Positions 7,993-16,044 are shown, numbered from the stretch's first letter. The stretch: DNA of 64,000 nucleotides from Corynebacterium sp. HMSC08A12 (GCF_001807485.1 NZ_KV789171.1:32655-96654), one strand, 5' to 3'. The notes: a model not told the origin generated them from the letters alone. Program-made: numbers and translations.

Positions 7993-10900
7993 TGGTTCTC
8001 TCCCTTCTCCTCGTGCTGTTCTTGCTGTTCGGTGTTTTTCTTAGCGACGCCATCAGGCTCCGCTGCCTTAGCCTCAGCTCCGTCCTTGACGCCCTTCACC
8101 GGCGCGCGGGCCGCCTCGCGCTCGGCCCGGTGGGCCTCTTCCTCCGCCTTCGCAGCAGCGGAGACCTGGGAGGGGTTGAGCGGGATGTTGCTGCCGCCGA
8201 CAGTCACAGCCACAGGCGAGGGCTTCTTGGCGGGATCCGCCTTGCCCTCGATGGGCGTGGGGCGCTTGCCCTTGGAGTTCGGACCCATCTTCTGCGTGGC
8301 AGTCTGGGCGCGGAACTTAGACTTCAGCGTTGCCGGGTCTGTACCCGGGCGCTCACGGCCGCCCATCTGGTTGATGACAATGACCACCAGGCCGAGCACT
8401 GCCAGGTACACGCCGCCGTCGAAGATCAACGAGGTGGATACGTGCTGGCCCAGAACATCGGCGTGGATTGGGGAGAGGAAGCCGTCCTTGAAGTAGCCGA
8501 TCAGGCCGGTGATCAGCGCCATCGCTACGCCCGCGCCGACGAAGGTGTAGGCCACCTGATCGGTGAAGATCTTCTTGGCCCGAGCCTGCGCCAGGTAGTA
8601 CATAAAGATGCCGCAGGCTGCGATCAGGGCGGCGACGAAGCCGCCGCCGGGGGACTGGTGGCCGCGCCAGAACGTGGCGGCGGACAGCAGCGCCAGAATC
8701 GGGATCAGCGGGTACATCGTCATCCGCGAGTTAATGGAGTTCAAGTGCGTGGAGCGCAGGTACTTGGAGTAGAACGGCGCCAGCTCCGGAACCTTGTGTA
8801 CATCCGGGAAGCGGGTGGAACCCGGGGCGCGGAACAGCTCCGCGGTGGAACCCGGGCCGTAACCCGGAACCGGGGAACGGGGGATGGACTTGATCAGTGC
8901 GGCGATGACGATGCCCGCCATGCCCAGCACCGTCAGCTCGCCCAAGGTATCGAAGGCACGGAACTCCACCAGGATGACGGCGACTACGTTATTGCCGCCG
9001 GAGATCTCCGGGGTGTTCTCCAAGTACCACTGCGCGATCGCAGGCTTCTCGTGGCGGCCGATGAGCAGCCACACGCCCAGGAAGGTAACCACGCCGACCA
9101 GCACCGCCAGAACTGTGGCGAAGCGGGTACGGTTTGCGCCCTCGCGCAGGTACAGGCGCGGCTGGTGGCGGATCACCAGCATCATGATGACGACCACGCA
9201 GAACTCGACCAACAACTGGGTGGTGGCCACGTCCGGTGCGCCTAGTGTCAGCATGACCCAGGAAACGCCCACGCCGACCACACCGACCAGCACCACGGAA
9301 GCCAGGCGCGAGCGAGTACCAATCATCACGAGCACACTCAAGCCGATAATCACCAGGCCAACGAGGTCCACGATGCTGTCGATCCCCTCGACACGCGGCG
9401 GCAGATCCGCCAGCCCCTCCAGGCGACCCGGCCCCAGCAGGGAGAAGCCCGCCAGCACAATCAGCGAGGCGAAGATCCACACCACGTGCCGGTTGGGGTT
9501 CACAGAGTTCGCCAGGCGGCCAAACGCACGGCCCACCTTGGTCGAGCGTTCGATGAATGCGGAGATCATCTCCGCGCCCGTTGCCACCCCGAGACGCTTG
9601 CCCTCGAGCGGCTGGAGCAGAGGGCGTCGATAAATAACAACAATGACGCCCGCGACCAGCACCGCGAGAGAGATCCAGAGCGCCACAGTCAGGCCGTGCC
9701 AGAGCGCCAGATGAGTGTGCGCGTCGCCCAGACCCGTGGCGTAAACCACGTGATCGAGAGTCTCGTCGAACACGCCCAGGAACGCGACACCCGGCAGGGA
9801 AAGCACGCCCGGCAGCACCGCCGGAATCCACAGGTTCGCCGGAGCCTCCTTGACGTGCGAGACATCCTTCGGTCCATCGACGAACGCACCCAGAACGTAG
9901 CGCGCGGAGTACACGAAAGTGGCCAGCGCGCCGATGCCAGCCGCGATCAGCAGGGCGATCACGCCGGCATTGTTAAACGGCGCCTCCTCAAACGCGGTGA
10001 GCATGCCCTCCTTCGACACAAAGCCGAAGGTCGGGGGAATAGCAGCCATTGACGCCGCCGCGATCACAGCGGACACAAAAGTAAAGGGCATCTGGCGCCA
10101 CAGCGGACCCAGGCGACGAATGTCACGCGACCCGGCCTGGTGATCCACCACGCCGGCGATCATGAACAGCGAGGACTTAAACAGCGCGTGGGCGGCCGTG
10201 TGAACCAGCGCGGCGCTGATGGCGAAGGGAGTGCCCACGCCAATGGTGGCGACGATCCAGCCCAGCTGGGAGACCGTGGAGTAGGCCGTGAGCTTCTTCA
10301 GATCCGTCTTCTGGATGGCGAACACGGCGCCCATGATGGCGGTGGTCATGCCGATGACGATCAGCAGGACGTGCCAGGCCATCACACCCTCGAACAGGCC
10401 GGAGAAGCGCAGCAGCAGGTACACGCCGGCCTTGACCACGGCGGCGGCGTGCAGGAAGGCGGAAACCGGGGTGTCCGCGGCCATCGCCTCCGGCAGCCAG
10501 AAGTGGAAGGGAATCTGCGCGGCCTTCGAAAACGCGGCCAGGGCGATGAGGACTGCGACGATGGCCAGGCGGACATCTTGGCCCTCCCAGGCGGGGGAGT
10601 GCAGCATCGCCGTGAGGTTCGTCGTTCCCGTGGTGATTACGCCGATGGCCAGGGCCGCCAGCAGGAACAGGCCGCCGACGAAGGTTAGGAGGAGGGTGCG
10701 GATGGAGCCGGCCTCGCCGCCGGAGCCCGAGCGGGCGATGAGGAAGAACGAGGCCAGGGAGACCAGCTCCCAGCCGATGAACAGCAGGGCAACGTCGTCG
10801 GCCAGAACCAGCAGGAGGACTGCCAGCATGAAGGAGGTCATGAGCACGTAGAAGCTCATGATCTTGTCGCCCTTGTGCAGGTAAGCGGCGGAGTAGATGA

Positions 10901-11288
10901 ACACGACGGCGCCGATGAGCAGCGCCAGGAGGGTGAAGAACAGGCCCAGGGAGTCCATCTTCAGGGCCAGCTCTAGCCCTCCTTCGCTGGCAGCGCCCGT
11001 GCCCGCTGCTCCGCCTGCCACACCTGCACCGCTGCCGGCTGCGCCCGCACCGCTGCCTGCCGTGCCCGCTGCTCCGCCGGCGCCGGTGAGGAAGCCTTTG
11101 ATCCAGGTGATGGACCAGGTGGCTGTCTCTCCGTTGAGTATCGGGTCGGCGTGCTTGATCACATATCCTGCGAGTCCCAGGAAGGTCAGGCCTAAGGGCC
11201 AACCGGCGTTTCGATCAAGTGTTTTGACCAGCAAGGGAACGAGGATGAGCGCCACCGCGACGGTGACGGGGATGGCAAGGAGAGCCAC
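7989..11288 (-). CDS. mrpA: Mrp-type Na+/H+ antiporter subunit A, fused to MrpB
   Basis: The largest antiporter subunit (1099 residues), related to NuoL, with MrpB at its C-terminal side. The NuoL part shows DDVALLFIGWELVSLASFF, AAQIPFHFWLPEAM and HTAAHALFKSSLFM, with the conserved Glu, Lys and His positions. The MrpB-like part includes YPLIPILALLSAATFWRGHQSPGGGFVAAL. Two oddities stand out. Between the second and third helices is a Gly/Ala/Ser-only stretch of about 35 residues encoded by repeated DNA (about 10990-11090). The last 110 residues are soluble, charged and disordered-looking. The start is GTG with a weak ribosome-binding site. It heads the mrp operon; a foldable leader lies upstream. 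Confidence 0.94.
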   Translation of the reverse strand: MALLAIPVTVAVALILVPLLVKTLDRNAGWPLGLTFLGLAGYVIKHADPILNGETATWSITWIKGFLTGAGGAAGTAGSGAGAAGSGAGVAGGAAGTGAASEGGLELALKMDSLGLFFTLLALLIGAVVFIYSAAYLHKGDKIMSFYVLMTSFMLAVLLLVLADDVALLFIGWELVSLASFFLIARSGSGGEAGSIRTLLLTFVGGLFLLAALAIGVITTGTTNLTAMLHSPAWEGQDVRLAIVAVLIALAAFSKAAQIPFHFWLPEAMAADTPVSAFLHAAAVVKAGVYLLLRFSGLFEGVMAWHVLLIVIGMTTAIMGAVFAIQKTDLKKLTAYSTVSQLGWIVATIGVGTPFAISAALVHTAAHALFKSSLFMIAGVVDHQAGSRDIRRLGPLWRQMPFTFVSAVIAAASMAAIPPTFGFVSKEGMLTAFEEAPFNNAGVIALLIAAGIGALATFVYSARYVLGAFVDGPKDVSHVKEAPANLWIPAVLPGVLSLPGVAFLGVFDETLDHVVYATGLGDAHTHLALWHGLTVALWISLAVLVAGVIVVIYRRPLLQPLEGKRLGVATGAEMISAFIERSTKVGRAFGRLANSVNPNRHVVWIFASLIVLAGFSLLGPGRLEGLADLPPRVEGIDSIVDLVGLVIIGLSVLVMIGTRSRLASVVLVGVVGVGVSWVMLTLGAPDVATTQLLVEFCVVVIMMLVIRHQPRLYLREGANRTRFATVLAVLVGVVTFLGVWLLIGRHEKPAIAQWYLENTPEISGGNNVVAVILVEFRAFDTLGELTVLGMAGIVIAALIKSIPRSPVPGYGPGSTAELFRAPGSTRFPDVHKVPELAPFYSKYLRSTHLNSINSRMTMYPLIPILALLSAATFWRGHQSPGGGFVAALIAACGIFMYYLAQARAKKIFTDQVAYTFVGAGVAMALITGLIGYFKDGFLSPIHADVLGQHVSTSLIFDGGVYLAVLGLVVIVINQMGGRERPGTDPATLKSKFRAQTATQKMGPNSKGKRPTPIEGKADPAKKPSPVAVTVGGSNIPLNPSQVSAAAKAEEEAHRAEREAARAPVKGVKDGAEAKAAEPDGVAKKNTEQQEQHEEKGENQ
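8037..8051 (-). repeat. Dispersed motif, one mismatch (GGCGTCG)
   Basis: GGCGTCG-CT-AAGAAA on the minus strand in the disordered tail of MrpA, twelve codons from its stop. Confidence 0.5.
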
Positions 11289-11335
11289 GTTGGTTCAACA
11301 CCCCAATGTTTCTATAGTTGTTCGATCACCTTGAA

Positions 11336-11348
11336 TATTCACTGAATA
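11336..11348. promoter_or_regulatory. Palindrome upstream of mrpA
   Basis: Perfect TATTCA-C-TGAATA, about 50 bases before the mrpA GTG. This is a candidate operator for the antiporter operon; the regulator is unknown. A TATAGA possible -10 element lies between it and the gene on the minus strand. Confidence 0.35.
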
Positions 11349-11370
11349 ACCACGTACGACATCACGCTGC

Positions 11371-11426
11371 CGTCGCGAAGCGACGACCTCACGGAGCCGT
11401 GCTGAGCTCCGACATCAGAAGGTCGT
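11371..11426 (-). ncRNA. Foldable segment, possible structured mrp leader
   Basis: On the minus strand ACGACCT (11426-11420) pairs with AGGTCGT (11389-11383), enclosing a second hairpin CGGAGC / GCTCCG (11411-11392). The adjacent hairpin CGTCGC-TTC-GCGACG (11385-11371) shares three bases with the outer stem, so the two folds exclude each other. GCTCAGCACG is present twice. Whether it is transcribed with mrpA is not visible. Confidence 0.3.
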
Positions 11427-11639
11427 GCTGAGCCGAACTAGATCGCGGGCCCAATGAGGCCTGAAGGTGTCAAAGTTATTCAAGTGATCCACTGGGGTGC
11501 CGGCAAAATAATTCCGGTCCATCACGACGCGACGTGATCGGAATAGTTATACGACGGTCACAGTTTATCAGGCGCCCCTTAGGACTGTTCAGGGTGCTTG
11601 GCCTGGCGCCCGAATGAGCAAGGCATTTGTCGGGGAGGT

Positions 11640-11792
11640 GCCGGCTGCGATTCTGGCTGCAGTTCTGGGTGCGGTTCTGGGTGCGGCGCGCAAAACGAGG
11701 GGGCGCTAAATGAGGAGCGCGCTGGGTGGTGCTGGGTGGTGCTGGGTAGGGCGCTGGGTGATGCTGGGTAGGGCGCTGGGTGAGACTCTGGA
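11640..11792. repeat. Low-complexity GCTGGGT-type repeats
   Basis: Degenerate units of GCTGGGTGGT, GCTGGGTAGG and TTCTGGGTGCGG follow each other, with several tandem pairs at 11722-11790. They carry no coding signal. Confidence 0.7.
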
Positions 11793-11807
11793 GCTCTGAG
11801 TGAGGTG

Positions 11808-11831
11808 AAATGTCGTTAGAACGGGAATACG
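11808..11831 (+). repeat. 24-bp repeat, copy A
   Basis: Contains ATGTCGTTAGAACGGGAATA. The ATG (11810) opens a 26-codon frame beginning MSLEREYV, preceded by GAGGTGAA. Confidence 0.7.
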
Positions 11832-11889
11832 TGGTCTGCGGTGGTTCAAATAGGGTCGCACCGGGCTCAAAAGGCTCTCGATGGCGGTG

Positions 11890-11913
11890 AAATGTCGTTA
11901 GAACGGGAATGCG
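11890..11913 (+). repeat. 24-bp repeat, copy B
   Basis: Same as copy A but with TGC for TAC near the end. The frame from the ATG at 11892 begins MSLEREC and stops after 20 codons. Confidence 0.7.
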
Positions 11914-11991
11914 CGCAAGAGGTTGATGGGCATCAAAAAATGAAAACGCTCTGACCTGTACTTTTGCAAACTTGCAAATCAATGTCATTAA

Positions 11992-12015
11992 CGTATTCCC
12001 GTTCTAGCGACATTT
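11992..12015 (-). repeat. 24-bp repeat, copy C (inverted)
   Basis: Opposite orientation to A and B, with CTA in place of TTA (both Leu). Copies B and C could pair as a long hairpin around a 78-base loop. Confidence 0.7.
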
Positions 12016-12116
12016 AGGCCCAGCGGAGGGGCATGGGCGGCAGCGCCCGGCAGAGTATTCTCGTTCTAGCGACATTTAGGCCCAGCGGAGGGGTATGGGC
12101 GGCAGCGCCCAGCGGA
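11993..12116. repeat. 62-bp tandem duplication
   Basis: Two units (11993-12054 and 12055-12116) differ at only a few bases until near their ends. Each carries one inverted 24-bp repeat followed by GGCCCAGCGGAGGGG and GGGCGGCAGCGCCC. Confidence 0.8.
12054..12077 (-). repeat. 24-bp repeat, copy D (inverted)
   Basis: Differs from copy C by CGA instead of CGG; all four copies still read MSLERE from their ATG. Confidence 0.65.
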
Positions 12117-12222
12117 AGGGGTTGGCTGAGGCGCGCTAAACGAGGCGCGCTAAATGAGGGGTGCGCGCTGGGCGGGGTGCTGGCTGCAGCCCGCCGGGGT
12201 TCCCAGGTTCCCGGCAACGACG

Positions 12223-12256
12223 AAACCCGCTAGCACCTTTCGGTGCCAGCGGGTTC
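12223..12256 (-). terminator. Terminator of tRNA-Pro
   Basis: A near-perfect stem, AACCCGCTGGCACC with GGTGCTAGCGGGTT on the minus strand, with a four-base loop and T residues after it, five bases past the tRNA 3' end. Confidence 0.8.
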
Positions 12257-12260
12257 TAGT

Positions 12261-12337
12261 TGGTCGGGATAACAGGATTTGAACCTGCGACCCCCTCGTC
12301 CCGAACGAGGTGCGCTACCAAGCTGCGCCATATCCCG
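12261..12337 (-). tRNA. tRNA-Pro (anticodon CGG)
   Basis: A full cloverleaf reads on the minus strand: acceptor CGGGATA / TATCCCG, D stem GCGC/GCGC, anticodon stem CCTCG/CGAGG around loop TTCGGGA, T arm GCAGG-TTCAAAT-CCTGT, and encoded CCA. The anticodon occupies 12301-12303. Its 3' end points at the repeat-rich gap, but no copy of the tRNA 3' end is found there. Confidence 0.95.
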
Positions 12338-12457
12338 GTCTGGAGCGGCACGTTAGTTTTGCGAACTGTGCAAAGCCAACGGCTGCAACTCGAATTACTA
12401 TAGCCCGCACAGGGGGCATTTTTCAAAATGGCAGCGTATCGGGCCTTTTGGTGCCCC

Positions 12458-12539
12458 AGCAACCCCGTCGTCCTCGCGGGAACCAGCCAGGACTACCCAG
12501 CAACCCCGCCACCCTCGCGGGAACCAGCCAGGACTACCC
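12458..12539. repeat. 41-bp tandem repeat, two units
   Basis: The unit contains CTCGCGGGAACCAGCCAGGA and CTACCCAGC. The two copies differ at three bases, and a degenerate third start (AGCTACTCCGCC) runs into the end of the phosphoesterase gene. Confidence 0.75.
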
Positions 12540-12541
12540 AG

Positions 12542-13546
12542 CTACTCCGCCGGCTTCTCCACGATGTGGATCAACGTCGCCGACGGGCGGCAGAAGATGC
12601 GGAAAGGCACGTACTTAGAGCTGCCTAGCCCGTTGGTCACGTGCAGCCACATGCGCTCGGTCCAGCGGGAAAGCCCGCGCGCCCGGCTCCTGTCGATGCC
12701 GCAGTTCGTCACAATGGCACGCCCACCCGGCAGGCACAGCTGCCCGCCGTGCGTGTGACCGCTCAGCACCAGCTGGTATCCGTCGGCGGCGAAGCGGTCC
12801 AGAACGCGCGGTTCGGGGGAGTGGCTCAGTCCGATGGCCAGGTCGGCGTCATTATTAGGGTGCCCCGCGATCCGCGAGTAATTGTCCAGCTCATGGTGAG
12901 GGTCATCCACGCCCGCGATAGCCAGCTTGATCTTCGACGGGCTGGTCAGCGAACCAGTCGCCGCGGGGTCGATGGCGAACTCGACGGTGGCGTTCGAGGC
13001 ATCGTGCCAGCCGCGCTCGATGAAGGCCGCGCGCATCCCCTTCCATGGCAGCTGCACCTGGGAGGGCTTGCGCTTCTTGCCCAGCAGGTAGATGAAGGGG
13101 TTCACAGGGCGCGGTGCGAAATAGTCGTTGCTGCCGAACACAAACACTCCGGGGCGTTCCAGCAGTGGCTCGAGCGCGCGGAGCACTCCCGGCACGCCGT
13201 CCTTTTCGCCGAGGTTGTCGCCCGTGTTGACCACCAGGTCCGGGTCCAGGCGGTCCAGCGCGGCGACCCATTCCTGCTTTTGCTTCTGCTTGTCCAGCAT
13301 GTGCAGGTCGCTGACGTGCAGCAGTCGGAAGCTATCCCAATCGTCGGGTAGCGTGCCGGGCTCAAGCAGCGGCACGGTTACCTCGTGTAGCTGGAACTTT
13401 AGGGTTTCTTTGTATGACGCCGCAGCGACCGCCGCGCCGGCCACCCCAATTCCGAGCGCGCTTTTCAGCACGTTGGCGGGAGTGAGCAGACGTTTGCGGG
13501 CCTGGGCTGGGGAGTTCGCTGGGGAGTTCCGACGATTGTTCTTCAC
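12542..13546 (-). CDS. Membrane-anchored metallophosphoesterase (YkuE-like)
   Basis: A calcineurin-like phosphoesterase of 334 residues held in the membrane by one N-terminal helix (about residues 30-46, SALGIGVAGAAVAAASY). Metal ligands are visible in order: HVSDLHM, NTGDNL, GSNDY (the usual GNHD motif has changed to GSND, so the His is replaced), GLSHSPEP and SGHTHGGQ. YkuE-type enzymes act on lipid or nucleotide phosphoesters; the substrate here is unknown. The start is GTG. It lies directly downstream of ponA on the same strand with a 29-base gap, as in other corynebacteria, suggesting a cell-envelope role. Confidence 0.85.
   Translation of the reverse strand: MKNNRRNSPANSPAQARKRLLTPANVLKSALGIGVAGAAVAAASYKETLKFQLHEVTVPLLEPGTLPDDWDSFRLLHVSDLHMLDKQKQKQEWVAALDRLDPDLVVNTGDNLGEKDGVPGVLRALEPLLERPGVFVFGSNDYFAPRPVNPFIYLLGKKRKPSQVQLPWKGMRAAFIERGWHDASNATVEFAIDPAATGSLTSPSKIKLAIAGVDDPHHELDNYSRIAGHPNNDADLAIGLSHSPEPRVLDRFAADGYQLVLSGHTHGGQLCLPGGRAIVTNCGIDRSRARGLSRWTERMWLHVTNGLGSSKYVPFRIFCRPSATLIHIVEKPAE
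13407..13421 (-). repeat. Dispersed motif, spacing variant
   Basis: GGCGTCA-TAC-AAAGAAA on the minus strand, in the linker codons after the membrane helix of the phosphoesterase (ASYKE). The A-rich half is shifted by two bases. Confidence 0.4.
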
Positions 13547-13575
13547 GTTCCCCAGGGTATCGCTTCGCCCGCGGG

Positions 13576-15888
13576 TTAGCGGAGCTGATTCAGGAAGTCA
13601 TCGAGGTCGGCGAGGCCGCGGCGGATCTCCGGCGGGAGGTCCAGCTCCCCTTGGCCCTGCGGGGCCTGCGGGGCGGGCGCGGAGTTGCCGCCACCCGGGG
13701 CGCCACCACCCGATCCGCCGGTGGACGCGGGCGCGCCCCACTTGCCGGGGTTCGTACCAGCGTCGTACTTCTTGTCGTAGGAGGGCAGCTTGCCGCCACC
13801 GTACTTCTTGATCATTGGCTTCGAGGCCTCGAAGAAAATCTGTGCGGGCTCATTACCGCCGTAGAGGTTGCCGTTGCCGCATTGGCGCACGGGCGCGGTG
13901 CACAGGTTCTTGGCGGTGCCACCGTCGTTAAAGATGTAGGAGGATCCGGCCCAGCCGGAGGTGAAGCCCAGGAACGCGGCGGAGAAGCTGGTTTCCGTCG
14001 TACCCGTCTTGGCGGACAGCGGTCCGCTCCAACCCGCCGCGCGGGCAGAAGCGGAGGCCGTGCCCTGCTGCACGTCGCTGCCCAGGCCGTTGGCCAGTGC
14101 GTCGGCGATCTTCTTGTCGATGGCCTGCTCGCAGTCCACCTTCTCCATCTCCACGTCCTCGCCGTTGCGGTCCTTCACGGACAGCACGGGCGTGGGTTCG
14201 CACCAGCGCCCGTGGTCGGCCAGGCTGGCGGCGACGTTGGAAAGCTCTAGCGGGTCGACGGCCGTGGGGCCCAGCACGAAGGAGCCGAGGTTGTTGTCCT
14301 TGACGTACTCCTCCACGGAGTTCTCGCCGTCGAAGCTGCCCTCGTTCTTGTAGGAACGCAGACCCAGCTTGATGGCAATGTCCGTGATGCGTTCCATGCC
14401 CAGCTTCTCCGCCATCTCGATGAAGGGAGTATTCGGGCTGGTCGCCAGCGCTTCCTTCAACGTCATGTTGGGCTTGTAGGAGCCCGCATTTTCCACGCAG
14501 TACTTGTTCGGCGGGCAGCCGGGAGCGCCGCCTGCACCCATGCCTTCAACTTCGGCGCGGGTGGGCACGGCGAGGTTGGTGTTGAGGCCCATGCCGTCTT
14601 CCAGCGCCGCCGCGGCCGCGAAGATCTTGAACACGGAGCCGGCGCCGTGCCCCTGCAGCGAGTGGGGCAGCGGCAGCACGGATTCCCGCTCGTCCTGGCT
14701 CAGGCCGTACTTGCGCGAGGAGGCCATGGCCAACACCTGATGCTTGCCACCCTTGGGCGTGATGTAGTTCGTCGCGGCGGATACGCCCTCCTGGTCCGGG
14801 GAGACCTTGCTGCGGGCGGCCGTCTCCGCATGCTTCTGCGCCTGCGCATCCAGCGTGGTGCGGATGGTGTAGCCGCCCTTGGCCACCTCGTCCTTGGAGA
14901 TTCCCTTCTTGTCTAGGTACTCCATCACGTAATCGCAGAAGAACCCGGAGCCACCGGCGCCGATGCAGCCGTTGGCGGGAACCTTCGGCTCCTCCAGCAC
15001 GCCCAGCGGCTTGCTCGCCAGCTCATCCGCCTTGGCCTGCGAAAGGCTATCCGCGTTCACGCGCGCCTGCAGCACGGCATCGCGCCGCTGCTTCGCACCC
15101 TCCGGGTTGGTGTACGGGTTCAGCGCGCTGGTGGATTGCACGATTCCGGCCAGGAAGGCCGCCTGATTGTCGTTCAGATCCGCCGCGTTCACGCCGAAAT
15201 AGGTTTGCGCCGCGGCTTGCACGCCGAAGGCGCTGTTGCCGAAGGAGACCAGGTTCAGGTAGCGCGTCAGGATCTCGTCCTTAGTCAGCTTTTCGTCCAG
15301 GTCGCCGGCCATCTTCATCTCGCGCAGCTTGCGGGGCAGCGAAGTCTCGATGGCCTGGGCGGCCTCGTCCTCGTTCTCCGCTTCGATCAGCCATAGGTAG
15401 TTCTTCACGTACTGCTGGTTGATCGTCGACGCGCCCTCCGAGACCCCACCGCTAGAGACGTTCGCCGCCGCCGCGCGCAGGGTGCCGCGGATATCTACGC
15501 CTTTGTGCTGGTAGAAGCGCCGGTCCTCGATGGCGACGATGCTGTCCTTCATTGCCTGGGAGATCTTGTCCGAGGGCACTTCAGTGCGGTTCTGGTTGTA
15601 CACCCAGGCGATTGTCTTGCCGTCCCGGTCGGTGATCCGCGAGCGCAGCGGCACCGAGTTGTTCTCGGAAATGTCCTGCACATTGGAGTTCATCGCGTCC
15701 GTGCTGGCGTTTACCACCCAACCGCCCGCGCCCGCGAAAGGCAGGATGGCGGCGGCTAGCAGCACGCCACCGGCCAGGATGGCGAGGAAAAGTTTCAGAA
15801 ATGCCTTCGGTGCGTCCACGGCTATCACCATAACCCACGCCCCGGACAACCCTTTAGCCTTTTTGCCCTTTCTTTGTGACGCCCACAC
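13576..15888 (-). CDS. ponA: Bifunctional class A penicillin-binding protein
   Basis: It polymerises and cross-links peptidoglycan outside the membrane. The 770-residue protein has one N-terminal membrane anchor (KLFLAILAGGVLLAAAILPF), a glycosyltransferase domain (EDRRFYQHKGVDIRG; STINQQYVKN), and a transpeptidase with SVFK as the SxxK box, SPN, and KTG in AKTGTTE. The tail is Gly/Pro/Ala-rich and extends about 60 residues. The start is GTG at 15888, inside an exact copy of the dispersed motif; an in-frame ATG about 19 codons later is an alternative. It diverges from whcA across 391 bases. Confidence 0.95.
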   Translation of the reverse strand: MWASQRKGKKAKGLSGAWVMVIAVDAPKAFLKLFLAILAGGVLLAAAILPFAGAGGWVVNASTDAMNSNVQDISENNSVPLRSRITDRDGKTIAWVYNQNRTEVPSDKISQAMKDSIVAIEDRRFYQHKGVDIRGTLRAAAANVSSGGVSEGASTINQQYVKNYLWLIEAENEDEAAQAIETSLPRKLREMKMAGDLDEKLTKDEILTRYLNLVSFGNSAFGVQAAAQTYFGVNAADLNDNQAAFLAGIVQSTSALNPYTNPEGAKQRRDAVLQARVNADSLSQAKADELASKPLGVLEEPKVPANGCIGAGGSGFFCDYVMEYLDKKGISKDEVAKGGYTIRTTLDAQAQKHAETAARSKVSPDQEGVSAATNYITPKGGKHQVLAMASSRKYGLSQDERESVLPLPHSLQGHGAGSVFKIFAAAAALEDGMGLNTNLAVPTRAEVEGMGAGGAPGCPPNKYCVENAGSYKPNMTLKEALATSPNTPFIEMAEKLGMERITDIAIKLGLRSYKNEGSFDGENSVEEYVKDNNLGSFVLGPTAVDPLELSNVAASLADHGRWCEPTPVLSVKDRNGEDVEMEKVDCEQAIDKKIADALANGLGSDVQQGTASASARAAGWSGPLSAKTGTTETSFSAAFLGFTSGWAGSSYIFNDGGTAKNLCTAPVRQCGNGNLYGGNEPAQIFFEASKPMIKKYGGGKLPSYDKKYDAGTNPGKWGAPASTGGSGGGAPGGGNSAPAPQAPQGQGELDLPPEIRRGLADLDDFLNQLR
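15869..15883 (-). repeat. Dispersed motif, exact copy
   Basis: GGCGTCA-CA-AAGAAA on the minus strand, codons 2-7 of ponA (WASQRK). Confidence 0.6.
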
Positions 15889-16029
15889 GCCAGCCAGCGG
15901 GGGTGATCACCCCCTTTGCAGACCTGTGCACCTTTAGTGGAAAAGATTTGCTCTGGCGTTGGTTTGGGAAAAGTTCCGGCTGTGACGCGCAACACGATTT
16001 TCTGATGGGCTGACCAGCGGGATCGTGAG

Positions 16030-16044
16030 GGCGTCAAAAAGAAA
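16030..16044 (+). repeat. Dispersed motif, exact copy
   Basis: GGCGTCA-AA-AAGAAA, intergenic. It faces the ponA copy in opposite orientation, 146 bases away. Confidence 0.6.

Larger units (their letters stand above)
11289..12260. other. Gene-less 970-bp region with repeats
   Basis: No convincing gene lies between mrpA and tRNA-Pro. Parts listed separately: a foldable leader near mrpA, a GCTGGGT-rich low-complexity stretch, four copies of a 24-bp repeat, and a 62-bp tandem duplication. Short GCGCTAAA(T/C)GAGG units recur at about 11703 and twice near 12130. An open frame of 170 codons on the minus strand (11476-11988) is Pro/Arg/Thr/Gln-rich and is only the translation of the repeats. Confidence 0.6.

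Noticed and set aside
11476..11988. 170-codon open frame in the repeat region
   Set aside because: Its Pro/Gln/Thr/Arg composition is the translation of GCTGGGT-type repeats; no ribosome-binding site or homologous motif.
11640..12116. Possible CRISPR array
   Set aside because: Repeats are in both orientations with unequal spacers, two are one tandem duplication, and no cas gene is near.
11449..12337. Scar of an integrative element at tRNA-Pro
   Set aside because: The tRNA 3' end does face the gene-less region, but no duplicate of it, no integrase and no mobile gene is present.
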